Assembly: GCA_023374025.1 (NCBI GenBank)
Contig: SIJG01000017.1
Location: 1,813,671 to 1,877,670, forward strand
Direction of reading: 5' to 3'
DNA: 64,000 nucleotides
Origin: Heterodera schachtii
Taxonomy: Eukaryota > Nematoda > Chromadorea > Rhabditida > Heteroderidae
This document shows, piece after piece, positions 38,297 through 50,197 of the stretch. Each line of letters opens with the position of its first letter. The first letter of the stretch is position 1. The notes beneath the pieces are model-generated. The model made no database searches and was not told where the DNA came from. It saw nothing but the letters and a program-made list of their open reading frames with translations. A program made the position numbers and the translations under genes.

Positions 38297-41256
38297 CTAA
38301 TTTTGTATTGCATTTTGCTCTCGCCTTTTCTTCCTCTCATTTTCCATTTGTCGCATTTTCTCCGCCGCCATTTGTTTCATTCTTTCCGGCGTCATTTTCT
38401 TCGCGTTCGGCCTGAACAGAGGTTGCGATGGCGAAAGTGTCAGAGTGCCATTTCCTGAGAGTGCCTTTCTTTGCATTCGTGTTTTGGTCATTTTTTTACC
38501 ATTTTGACTTGTCAGGAAAGTGATGTTCCGCAAAATGCGATTCCGTCGGACCACCGCAAGCCAATGGTCAGCAAATTGTCTCAACCACGCTCGGTGCAAA
38601 TTCTCACGAATGTTGTCCATTTTCTCATTTATATGACGGGCTTTGTTGGCTCGAATTCGGTAGACAATTGAGTGTAGAAGTTTGGGCACAATTTGATCAA
38701 GAAGTGACTCCGATTGAGAAACTGCCATTTCGAGTGCCATCCGTTGGGAAAAGATTTTGTTGACAGACAAATGGAATTGGCGAGAAACGACGCGTTCAAT
38801 GAGTTCGGATGCCAATGCATTGGCCATTCTTTGCTGCCTTTTCTTCGCAACGAATGAAATCCATCGACGAATCACTTTTCGAGTGCTTAAACAATTTTCA
38901 GTGGCCTCGAAAAGAACCGATTTTTAGTTTTTTGACTAACCGCAAATTGTTGCGAATTGTATTTTCAAGTGCAATGCCGGCAATTGCTGTCAATTCCGTC
39001 AAAACGACTTTTTCAAGCAAATGCTCCCGCATGGACAGCAGCTGCTGCTCCGTGTTGTTATTAGCGTCCAGCACGGGAGGAACTCCAATTTGGCGAAACG
39101 GTTTAAAGACCGATTGGAATGGCTGAATGGCTCTAAAATACGATGAGAAAATGCCAATGTTTAGCAAAAAAGGCCCTAATTGATCCACCGAAAGACCTGA
39201 CGAATGAAAAGCTCGGCGGCGCTTCAACTCGCATATTTTTGCGCGCAGTTGCAAAAGACGAGCCGTGCAATTCAATGAGCTCCTTCAACACGGGGTCGTT
39301 CACATACGCACCGCTGTCCTTGGAGAAAGAATCGACCGGAAAAGAAACGGCGTTCAAATGACCAGGCCGAACGGCGGAAGGATTGTTGCAGAGAACCTTA
39401 AGTTGGGAAAGAATGCGAGTTAACCCAACACAACATCGTTGTCTCAAATTCATTGGCATACCTTTGGAAGAGTCAAATGGTGGGCCTTTTGTTCGATCCA
39501 ATAGCATTTTGTCCTTTGAATTGACTCGGCGTTTGGTGCGTCGCCGCCGGGTAAAAAGAAATTGCGACCATCGCGAACATTTATCAAATTTGGGTCGGTG
39601 GCGTCCATTTCCAAGTTGAATTGGCCAATGAATTTCATCGCCTCGTCCATTGAGTCGAAGGAGAGATATTCGACAAAAGTTTCAATTGGGAAAATGTTGT
39701 AAGCCATGCAAATCACTTTAAGAGCATTGGAACGGATGAGCGGAAAAAAATGATGGCACAGACACGCCTAAGGCAAAAGGGAGAGCAATTAATTAGCAAT
39801 AATAAAAGGGATGGAGTCAGTCAATTAGGCAATGCCTGAAGAAAAGTGGCCTGAAGACGAACGAGACGGAAGAAACGGATGTAATTGTTATTCTGAAGGG
39901 CACTGGAGAGAGAGAGGGCGAGTTGCACTTGCGGATTGGCACGGACTGAAGCACGGTAGGAGAGCACTTGGCTTAACAGAAAATACGATGTTTTGAAAAA
40001 CAAAAATTTCGATTTTGCGAATTCGAGACAAGGATTCGGGATTGTCCAAATGATATCGAATCAAGATCAGTAAACAATTTTTTACGACTTAAAAATGAGT
40101 CAACCTGTGCACATTGAAATCGGACAAGTTCAAAAGGATGTCGTAGGAACGGAATTCGGACTCATTGACACAGAAAATTTGTTTCTTTGCCAAATCGTCG
40201 TACATGTGCCGAAGTGTTTGAAGACTTTTAGACAAATTCTCTAAAGTAAATATGCAAAAATATACCTATTAAAATGGTCGTAATACCTGTGTTCATTTTG
40301 TGGTCAAAAAGATCCGCTTCAAGTTCAACAAGCCCAAAAGATGCAAAAATGTGAAGCCGAGCGCATTTCTCAACCAAATCCACGGCCATTTCATTGTTTA
40401 ACATTTGCTGCGTTATATCCTAAAAAAAGTATTTATTAGAACCATCCAACAATTTTACTTTTCTGATTGCTCTTGTCCTCGACCAAAGAAAGTCGTACCA
40501 TCGCGCCAAATCATTGCTCGAAGTTGACGGAATTTCGCCCGCGATCTGTCATTTTAAGGCCAAATAATTTGGGAAATCCAATGCGAACATTGAAAATGAG
40601 ATAATCCATTGTCAGTTGCAATGTCTTCAGCGGACGAAGCTCATGGGCGAGTGGAGTATCCTAAAAGGGGGCAAAAGTGAAGCGATTCGAAGCAACATTC
40701 AGTCCAAACATCGAATTCAATTTACAATAAGTGCACCTGATCAGCAGCCGATCGGCTGTAATCCTTGACCATCTTCTCGTGGACCATTTGTCCCTGCGAA
40801 TTGCATTCGTAAAAGTGTACCGTCTTTTTTGCATCTCGCATATACCGCTCTTTCTCAGGACACATGTCGGGACAAGAGCCCTGAAATAGCGGAATTAGTA
40901 ATGGTTTATAAAGCATATAAGCCAAAAAGGACTTGAGTAATCTGTCGGCTGCCCAATTGGTCAGAAGTTATGTCCCGCAATTTGTATAAAAGAACATCTC
41001 GATGTTGCAAAAGGTGAAATTTGTCCGAATTTGTTAAGCAAGTTCGGCCAACAAGTTCTTTTAGACCGTTAACTTAAAATACAAATGTTATTAAATAATT
41101 TATTCTGAACGCACTTATGTCTTGTTTTGTGGAAGTGGCCTTCAACTTTGGCAAAAGACCCATAAAACTCTCTCCGCCGCTATGCAAACGCTTCTGTCGT
41201 TTTTGAAGAACAGATTGAACGGGTCTATTTGGACGCTTTTTCACAATATTTTCCAT
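38297..41256 (-). CDS. SAC3/GANP (MCM3AP)-family mRNA export factor
   Basis: The gene starts MENIVKKRPNRPVQSVLQKR at 41256 and ends REQNAIQN at 38297, in more than ten exons. The family hallmark CPDMCPEKERYMRD is at about 40,840-40,880. The SAC3 alpha-helical/PCI-like domain follows: RPLKTLQLTMDYLI, ARWYDFLWSRTRAIRK, CARLHIFASFGLVELE, MYDDLAKKQIFCVNESEFRS, YILLSQVL-type helices, QNNNYIRFFRLVRLQATFLQ, and FPIETFVEYLSFDSMDEAMK. The C-terminal part is basic and helical (LLHSIVYRIRANKARHINEK). Yeast Sac3 and animal GANP scaffold TREX-2 at nuclear pores, coupling transcription to mRNA export. There is no MCM3-acetylase extension of vertebrate type. The 436-bp gap to the aminotransferase start suggests a divergent promoter. 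Internal exon edges are approximate. Confidence 0.85.
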
Positions 41257-41691
41257 TCGAACAAAATGAAAAGAAGAGGAATTAATTGCTTTAAAATATA
41301 AATAAAAGGTCAAAATAAAATAAATGAAAACAAGCAATCAAAAAATAAAGTTTATAAGCAAAAGGTGGAAAAAAAACTTGAATTTTGCTTTTGGTAAACA
41401 TGGTTAAAAAAATTTCACATGGAAAGTAACTTAAAACGGGATTCCCCGAACAGAATTCACACCGTTTCTCGTTCACTGGTGAGAAGAGATTCCGACCTAA
41501 CTAAAAGAGGGATTCAGAAAAGAATTTCTGGGTTTTCCATCAGATCCTTGCCGCCCAATTCTAGTTTGATGATAAAACGCCAACTCAACAAAATTTAAAT
41601 TTTCAAAATTAATTTAAAAAATTTTGTTTGTAAATTTTATTTTAACGAATTTAATTTTAATCAATCAAGTCGAATAAAACCTTTTTCTTCG
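41257..41691. promoter_or_regulatory. Divergent intergenic region, GANP (-) / aspartate aminotransferase (+)
   Basis: These 435 bp separate two start codons pointing away from each other. The region is strongly AT-rich, especially 41,580-41,690. No specific element is identifiable, but both promoters are expected here. Confidence 0.4.
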
Positions 41692-44255
41692 ATGGATCAA
41701 CAGGAGAAAAGGTATTTCAATTGTGTGGCAATTATTCAAATTAATAAAACTAAATTTTTAAAATTTAGTTCCGCTTGGTTTGGAAATGTTGAAATGGGTC
41801 CACCGGATGTGGTTGTTTATTTAACATTTTTTATTGTTTAAACAATAAAAAAATATAGATTTTGGGCGTAACTGAAGCATTTAAACGAGATGACAACCCG
41901 AAAAAGGTTAACCTTGGAGTAGGCGCATACAGAGATGATCAGGTAATTTTAAAATAATAATGTTCGTGAAATTTTATATTTTTGTTAAACTTTAAAATAT
42001 TCTTTCTCCCCATTTCTGTTTAGGGAATGCCTTTTGTTCTTCCGAGTGTAAAACAAGCCGAAAAAGAATTACTCGAAGCAAACCTCGACAAAGTGAGTGA
42101 GAGATCAGTCAAATTAATTTTGATGCACTTATTAAATGGATCAGTTCATTCCAGGAATATGCTGGCATTGCCGGTTTGCCGGACTTCACCGCTAACGCCA
42201 TTGAATTGGCGCTCGGAAAGGATTCTGAAGTTTTGAAAGCGAAACGAAACGCGACGGTTCAGTCGGTGTCCGGCACGGGAGCACTGAGAACGGGCGCCGA
42301 ATTTCTCGTTGGTTTTTTAAGATTTTACCGATTTTTATTGCCTAAATAGTGTAAAATTACTAGCACTGATCATAAGTTTGATAAATGCATTTAAGTCCAA
42401 ATGGTTTCCACACAACAAAGTCGTTTATCAGCCGACGCCCACTTGGGGCAACCATGTGCCCGTATTCAAGTGCCCATCAAAACAAATTAATTGTCATTCT
42501 CCAAATATTCATATGGTTTAGGTTTGCTGGCTTTGAAATCCAAAAGTACCGCTATTACGACCCGAAGACTTGTGGCTTTGATGAGAATGGCTGCTTGGAA
42601 GACATTCTGAACATCCCGGCGAAGTCCGTCATTTTGTTCCACGCGTGCGCCCACAATCCGACGGGCGTTGACCCGACAGTGCGTTTTTATATGAAATTTA
42701 TTTGTTTTTTTCATTATTTTTTACTTTTTAACTAACTTACCAGCAGAATCCGGAATGACAAAGAAAACCCCTAATTTAGCCAGAGCAATGGAGAAAAATT
42801 GCCGATGCATGCAAAAGCCGCGATTTGTACGTCTTTTTCGACATGGCCTACCAAGGGTTTGCCACGGGCGACGTCGATGGGGACGCAAATGCATTGCGCT
42901 ATTTCGTCCAACAAGGGCACAACATTTGTTTAGCGCAATCTTTCGCCAAAAACATGGGTCTTTACGGTGCGAATTATTGTTTTATTTTTTTTATTATTAT
43001 ATAGCAAAAAATTTTGGTTCTATTACACTTTATGAGTCCAACTAATTTCTTTAGCTTTTGCTTTCAACTTTCAAATGATATCAAAAATATATGTTTAGTT
43101 CGAACATGAAAAAGTTATAGTTTAAGAAAATCAGAGTTAATGGTTGATTATTGGACACAAACTCTGATTGTATAAAATGCCACTGTACTTAAAAATGTAA
43201 TAGAACAATTAATTGATATTTTCCTTGGAACTTTTCATCTCCATACGGTTTTGATAAAATCATTCTCCCTATTGCTCCATTTTCTACAAAAAAAGGTTTT
43301 ATTAATTTTAGGTGAACGTGTCGGTGCGTACACCGTCGTCTGTAAGGATCAGGAAGAAGCAACCCGAGTGATGTCTCAACTGAAAATTTTGGTTCGTGCA
43401 ATGATTTCCAACCCGCCCATTCATGGCGCTCGGATTGCCTCCAAAATTTTGTCGGACTCCAAATTGCGTCAGCAATGGTCAGATTGATGATTGAATGGAA
43501 GTGGCAAAAAGCATTTAATTTGTTTTTGAGGCTCGCCGATGTGAAGGGAATGGCCGACAGAATCATTTCAATGCGTACCCAACTCAGAGAACAACTGGCC
43601 AAAATTGGTTCAAAGCGAAATTGGGATCACATTGTCAACCAAATTGGCATGTTTTGCTTCACCGGAATCACTCCCGAACAAGTGATATTTTTTGTTGGTT
43701 TAATTTACAATTAATTATCTTCCGTTTTACAACACTAAAAATTATTCAATCAAAATATTATAATAACAGCCCTCATGAATATCATAAAAAAGAGAATAGA
43801 AAGAATAAAGAAAACTACCCAATGTTTTATACATATTTGATTTCAAACACAACAAAAATTATATTTTTATTGAATCATAGAATTCTGGGTACTTTCCATT
43901 TCTGTGACCACAGAATTTTTTAAATCTCCATACTTCAAATATAAATGGCTCTCAACTTCTTAACCCTAAAACCCAAAATGAGTCCCAAACTATTATACAT
44001 CCGCGGGTGTGGGGGACATAATGCTCCCTATTTACACATTACAAAACAGAAACGGAAGATAATTATGAATCAATTCATTATATAAACGAGCCCTATGTTG
44101 TTATTAAAAACCTAAATTTTGCGTTGTTTTAGGTCGATCGGCTAACCAAAGAATTTAGCATTTATTTAACCCGCGACGGGCGCATTTCAATGGCTGGAAT
44201 CACATCGAAAAACATTGAATATATTGCTAATGCTCTGCACGAAGTGACGAAATAG
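41692..44255 (+). CDS. Aspartate aminotransferase, mitochondrial-type (GOT2-like), class I PLP enzyme
   Basis: Exons spell a full class-I aminotransferase: a short first exon (MDQQEK), [66 protein letters not shown], the block ending [59 protein letters not shown], the PLP-lysine block [67 protein letters not shown] and [18 protein letters not shown]. The active-site Lys is in SFAKNMG, with the intron after GLYG. It converts aspartate plus 2-oxoglutarate to oxaloacetate plus glutamate. The sequence resembles vertebrate GOT2 more than GOT1. However, the only start I see leaves about 8 residues before SAWF, so no clear mitochondrial presequence is visible. A poly(A) signal lies at 44328-44333. 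Confidence 0.93.
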
Positions 44256-44327
44256 GCGATGATGTCGAAACACATTTTTAAAAGGCCTAGACGAACAAAT
44301 GCATTAAGAAAAACGTATAAAGTTAAT

Positions 44328-44333
44328 AATAAA
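44328..44333 (+). terminator. Poly(A) signal AATAAA of the aspartate aminotransferase gene
   Basis: AATAAA lies 73 bases downstream of the TAG stop in AT-rich DNA. It is the first perfect hexamer after the stop. Confidence 0.5.
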
Positions 44334-44502
44334 TTCAATTTGATAAATTAGATATAGTTTATTTACATTCTAATAAAATTCGGGACACGAATTCGAACAA
44401 TCCTCGAAAATTAAATTTTCACCAAAATTCACATGTAGTCTCCAAAAACGATTCAAGCGCACTAAATGGCCGTGAATCTCTATTTTTTAATTATAATCGC
44501 GA

Positions 44503-47500
44503 ATAATATTGTCAGCTTTATTATTTTCTCGATCACCCTTGTGAAATTCTCAAAATTTCAGCTCATTAACCTCAAAATATAAACTGTAACAGTGTTGTGG
44601 AAATACCGAGTTGATAGCGCCAATAATCTCCGATTTATTCTTTTCATGATCATTTTTGTGAAATTTTCACAATTCCAGTTCATTTTCATCTAAATAATTT
44701 GCATTAATTTTATTCAAGTAAATTGTAAATTGGGCATTATTAGCGTTTATCAACTCGGTCCTTCCGCAACACTGATTCAGTTTCTTTTTAGAGGATAAGG
44801 AGCTGAAAGTATGGGAATTATACAAAGTTATCTTTAAAAATAGTAAATTGAAGATTGTTGGCGTTATCGACTAGGCTCTTCTGCAACAGCGATACAATTT
44901 ATGTTTCTAGCATAAGTTGCTGAAAGTGATGATCATGAAAATAGTAAATTGAGAATCTCACAATTTCAGCTACTTAATCTCCAAATATAAGCTGCATCAG
45001 TGTTGTGGAAAGATCGGGTTAATAATATTGTCAGCTTTATTATTTTCTCGATCACCCTTGTGAAATTCTCAAAATTTCAGCTCATTAACCTCTAAATATA
45101 AACTGTAACAGTGTTGTGGAAATATCGAGTTGATAGCGCCAATAATCTCCGATTTATTCTTTTCATGATCATTTTTGTGAAATTTTCACAATTCCAGTTC
45201 ATTTTCATCTAAATAATTTGCATTAATTTTATTCAAGTAAATTGTAAATTGGGCATTATTAGCGTTTATCAACTCGGTCCTTCCGCAACACTGATTCAGT
45301 TTCTTTTTAGAGGATAAGGAGCTGAAAGTATGGGAATTATACAAAGTTATCTTTAAAAATAGTAAATTGAAGATTGTTGGCGTTATCGACTAGGCTCTTC
45401 TGCAACAGCGATACAATTTATGTTTCTAGCATAAGTTGCTGAAAGTGATGATCATGAAAATAGTAAATTGAGAATCTCACAATTTCAGCTACTTAATCTC
45501 CAAATATAAGCTGCATCAGTGTTGTGGAAAGATCGGGTTAATAATATTGTCAGCTTTATTATTTTCTCGATCACCCTTGTGAAATTCTCAAAATTTCAGC
45601 TCATTAACCTCTAAATATAAACTGTAACAGTGTTGTGGAAATACCGAGTTGATAGCGCCAATAATCTCCGATTTATTCTTTTCATGATCATTTTTGTGAA
45701 ATTTTCACAATTCCAGTTCATTTTCATCTAAATAATTTGCATTAATTTTATTCAAGTAAATTGTAAATTGGGCATTATTAGCGTTTATCAACTCGGTCCT
45801 TCCGCAACACTGATTCAATTTCTTTTTAGAGGAAAGGAGCTGAAAGTATGGGAATTATACAAAGTTATCTTTAAAAATAGTAAATTGAAGATTGTTGGCG
45901 TTATCGACTAGGCTCTTCTGCAACAGCGATACAATTTATGTTTCTAGCATAAGTTGCTGAAAGTGATGATCATGAAAATAGTAAATTGAGAATCTCACAA
46001 TTTCAGCTACTTAATCTCCAAATATAAGCTGCATCAGTGTTGTGGAAAGATCGGGTTAATAATATTGTCAGCTTTATTATTTTCTCGATCACCCTTGTGA
46101 AATTCTCAAAATTTCAGCTCATTAACCTCTAAATATAAACTGTAACAGTGTTGTGGAAATACCGAGTTGATAGCGCCAATAATCTCCGATTTATTCTTTT
46201 CATGATCATTTTTGTGAAATTTTCACAATTCCAGTTCATTTTCATCTAAATAATTTGCATTAATTTTATTCAAGTAAATTGTAAATTGGGCATTATTAGC
46301 GTTTATCAACTCGGTCCTTCCGCAACACTGATTCAATTTCTTTTTAGAGGAAAAGGAGCTGAAAGTATGGGAATTATACAAAGTTATCTTTAAAAATAGT
46401 AAATTGAAGATTGTTGGCGTTATCGACTAGGCTCTTCTGCAACAGCGATACAATTTATGTTTCTAGCATAAGTTGCTGAAAGTGATGATCATGAAAATAG
46501 TAAATTGAGAATCTCACAATTTCAGCTACTTAATCTCCAAATATAAGCTGCATCAGTGTTGTGGAAAGATCGGGTTAATAATATTGTCAGCTTTATTATT
46601 TTCTCGATCACCCTTGTGAAATTCTCAAAATTTCAGCTCATTAACCTCTAAATATAAACTGTAACAGTGTTGTGGAAATACCGAGTTGATAGCGCCAATA
46701 ATCTCCGATTTATTCTTTTCATGATCATTTTTGTGAAATTTTCACAATTCCAGTTCATTTTCATCTAAATAATTTGCATTAATTTTATTCAAGTAAATTG
46801 TAAATTGGGCATTATTAGCGTTTATCAACTCGGTCCTTCCGCAACACTGATTCAATTTCTTTTTAGAGGATAAGGAGCTGAAAGTATGGGAATTATACAA
46901 AGTTATCTTTAAAAATAGTAAATTGAAGATTGTTGGCGTTATCGACTAGGCTCTTCTGCAACAGCGATACAATTTATGTTTCTAGCATAAGTTGCTGAAA
47001 GTGATGATCATGAAAATAGTAAATTGAGAATCTCACAATTTCAGCTACTTAATCTCCAAATATAAGCTGCATCAGTGTTGTGGAAAGATCGGGTTAATAA
47101 TATTGTCAGCTTTATTATTTTCTCGATCACCCTTGTGAAATTCTCAAAATTTCAGCTCATTAACCTCTAAATATAAACTGTAACAGTGTTGTGGAAATAC
47201 CGAGTTGATAGCGCCAATAATCTCCGATTTATTCTTTTCATGATCATTTTTGTGAAATTTTCACAATTCCAGTTCATTTTCATCTAAATAATTTGCATTA
47301 ATTTTATTCAAGTAAATTGTAAATTGGGCATTATTAGCGTTTATCAACTCGGTCCTTCCGCAACACTGATTCAGTTTCTTTTTAGAGGATAAGGAGCTGA
47401 AAGTATGGGAATTATACAAAGTTATCTTTAAAAATAGTAAATTGAAGATTGTTGGCGTGATCGACTATGCTCTTCTGCAACAGCGATACAATTTATGTTT

Positions 47501-49619
47501 CTAGCATAAGTTGCTGAAAGTGATGATCATGAAAATAGTAAATTGAGAATCTCACAATTTCAGCTACTTAATCTCCAAATATAAGCTGCATCAGTGTTGT
47601 GGAAAGATCGGGTTAATAATATTGTCAGCTTTATTATTTTCTCGATCACCCTTGTGAAATTCTCAAAATTTCAGCTCATTAACCTCTAAATATAAACTGT
47701 AACAGTGTTGTGGAAATACCGAGTTGATAGCGCCAATAATCTCCGATTTATTCTTTTCATGATCATTTTTGTGAAATTTTCACAATTCCAGTTCATTTTC
47801 ATCTAAATAATTTGCATTAATTTTATTCAAGTAAATTGTAAATTGGGCATTATTAGCGTTTATCAACTCGGTCCTTCCGCAACACTGATTCAGTTTCTTT
47901 TTAGAGGATAAGGAGCTGAAAGTATGGGAATTATACAAAGTTATCTTTAAAAATAGTAAATTGAAGATTGTTGGCGTGATCGACTAGGCTCTTCTGCAAC
48001 AGCGATACAATTTATGTTTCTAGCATAAGTTGCTGAAAGTGATGATCATGAAAATAGTAAATAGAGAATCTCACAATTTCAGCTACTTAATCTCCAAATA
48101 TAAGCTGCATCAGTGTTGTGGAAAGATCGGGTTAATAATATTGTCAGCTTTATTATTTTCTCGATCACCCTTGTGAAATTCTCAAAATTTCAGCTCATTA
48201 ACCTCTAAATATAAACTGTAACAGTGTTGTGGAAATATCGAGTTGATAGCGCCAATAATCTCCGATTTATTCTTTTCATGATCATTTTTGTGAAATTTTC
48301 ACAATTCCAGTTCATTTTCATCTAAATAATTTGCAAAAATTTTATTCAAGTAAATTGTAAATTGGGCATTATTAGCGTTTATCAACTCGGTCCTTCCGCA
48401 ACACTGATTCAGTTTCTTTTTAGAGGATAAGGAGCTGAAAGTATGGGAATTATACAAAGTTATCTTTAAAAATAGTAAATTGAAGATTGTTGGCGTGATC
48501 GACTAGGCTCTTCTGCAATAGCGGTACGATTTATGTTTCTAGCATAAGTTGCTGAAATTGATGATCATGAAAATAGTAAATAGAGAATCTCACAATTTCA
48601 GCTACTTAATCTCCAAATATAAGCTGCATCAGTGTTGTAGAAAGATCGGGTTAATAATATTGTCAGCTTTATTATTTTCTCGATCACCCTTGTGAAATTC
48701 TCAAAATTTCAGCTCATTAACCTCTAAATATAAACTGTAACAGTGTTGTGGAAATACCGAGCTGATAGCGCCAATAATCTCCGATTTATTCTTTTCATGA
48801 TCATTTTTGTGAAATTTTCACAATTCCAGTTCATTTTCATCTAAATAATTTGCATTAATTTTATTCAAGTAAATTGTAAATTGGGCATTATTAGCGTTTA
48901 TCAACTCGGTCCTTCCGCAACACTGATTCAATTTCTTTTTAGAGGATAAGGAGCTGAAAGTATGGGAATTATACAAAGTTATCTTTAAAAATAGTAAATT
49001 GAAGATTGTTGGCGTGATCGACTAGGCTCTTCTGCAACAGCGATACAATTTATGTTTCTAGCATAAGTTGCTGAAATTGATGATCATGAAAATAGTAAAT
49101 TGAGAATCTCACAATTTCAGCTACTTAATCTCCAAATATAAGCTGCATCAGTGTTGTGGAAAGATCGGGTTAATAATATTGTCAGCTTTATTATTTTCTC
49201 GATCACCCTTGTGAAATTCTCAAAATTTCAGCTCATTAACCTCTAAATATAAACTGTAACAGTGTTGTGGAAATATCGAGTTGATAGCGCCAATAATCTC
49301 CGATTTATTCTTTTCATGATCATTTTTGTGAAATTTTCACAATTCCAGTTCATTTTCATCTAAATAATTTGCATTAATTTTATTCAAGTAAATTGTAAAT
49401 TGGGCATTATTAGCGTTTATCAACTCGGTCCTTCCGCAACACTGATTCAGTTTCTTTTTAGAGGATAAGGAGCTGAAAGTATGGGAATTATACAAAGTTA
49501 TCTTTAAAAATAGTAAATTGAAGATTGTTGGCGTGATCGACTAGGCTCTTCTGCAATAGCGGTACGATTTATGTTTCTAGCATAAGTTGCTGAAATTGAT
49601 GATCATGAAAATAGTAAAT
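44503..49619. repeat. 519-bp satellite, about 9.9 tandem copies
   Basis: The word AATATTGTCAGCTTTATTAT recurs, with its GTCAGC starting at 44511, 45030, 45549, 46067, 46586, 47105, 47624, 48143, 48662 and 49181. Spacing is 519 bp (one 518). Copies are almost identical, differing by single bases such as TTATCGACT/TGATCGACT and GAAATACCG/GAAATATCG, so the array is recent or homogenised. The unit has internal structure: a roughly 27-bp module related to CAGTGTTGTGGAAATACCGA occurs four times per unit, twice in each orientation. The array stops exactly at the 5' LTR. No coding potential. Confidence 0.95.
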
Positions 49620-49896
49620 TGTTGTATTTTGATAATTAAATTGACTATAATTATTTAAATATTTCTTGGCTTAATGTATTTTCTTTTGTTATGGCGTTAT
49701 TTTTTCAATTAAGAATTGTTATATATTTTTCTTCTCAATTTTTGGTTACTTTTTCTCTTTTGTTTTGTTTGACTTCAACCAAATTTGTTTGTCTTCTCTT
49801 TTAATTTTGTGTCGTGATTAAAGTGATTTGAATTGACTCCGGTATCCTTATTCGGTTTCGTCCCTGTCTTTCAACTCAAAAGATCCCAAAAATACA
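49620..49896 (+). repeat. 5' long terminal repeat (277 bp)
   Basis: It begins TGTTGTATTTTGATAATTAA and ends AAAATACA (TG...CA). It is identical to 57430-57706. The left flank is satellite sequence (...AATAGTAAAT). Confidence 0.95.
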
Positions 49897-49899
49897 ATT

Positions 49900-49919
49900 T
49901 GGCGCTCCTGAGGAACAGG
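49900..49919 (+). promoter_or_regulatory. Primer-binding site for minus-strand DNA synthesis
   Basis: TGGCGCTCCTGAGGAACAGG starts three bases after the LTR end (CA, then ATT). The leading TGG pairs with a tRNA CCA tail and the rest would match a tRNA acceptor/T-arm end. The specific tRNA is not identified. Confidence 0.7.
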
Positions 49920-50197
49920 TACAAAAGTGGTGGTGACAATTTAAGAGTTAGGGTGAGATCGGAGAAATTGTTTTGAAAGGGGTTTAACTGTGGTGTATGA
50001 AAAATATCAGTCCTGATCGGACGATATAAATTGGAGTGGATTGGCTATTCCGGGCCGGAAAGCCAAAAATCAACGTTCAACAAAATAAATTTTTGTCGGA
50101 AAAGTTGAGTTCGGGCCGAACCTCTTTTTCTGTCTTCATCACCGAAAGAACTATTGACACCGGGCCGGTGCTTAGTTTGACTCATAACGAGCGAAAA

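Noticed and set aside
44503..49619. CRISPR-like direct repeats
   Set aside because: Units are 519 bp, contiguous and without variable spacers, in a eukaryotic genome. This is a satellite array.
50036..50197. Extension of the gag frame upstream of the first ATG
   Set aside because: The frame is open to a GTG at 50036, but no ATG precedes 50198. A non-AUG start cannot be argued from sequence alone.
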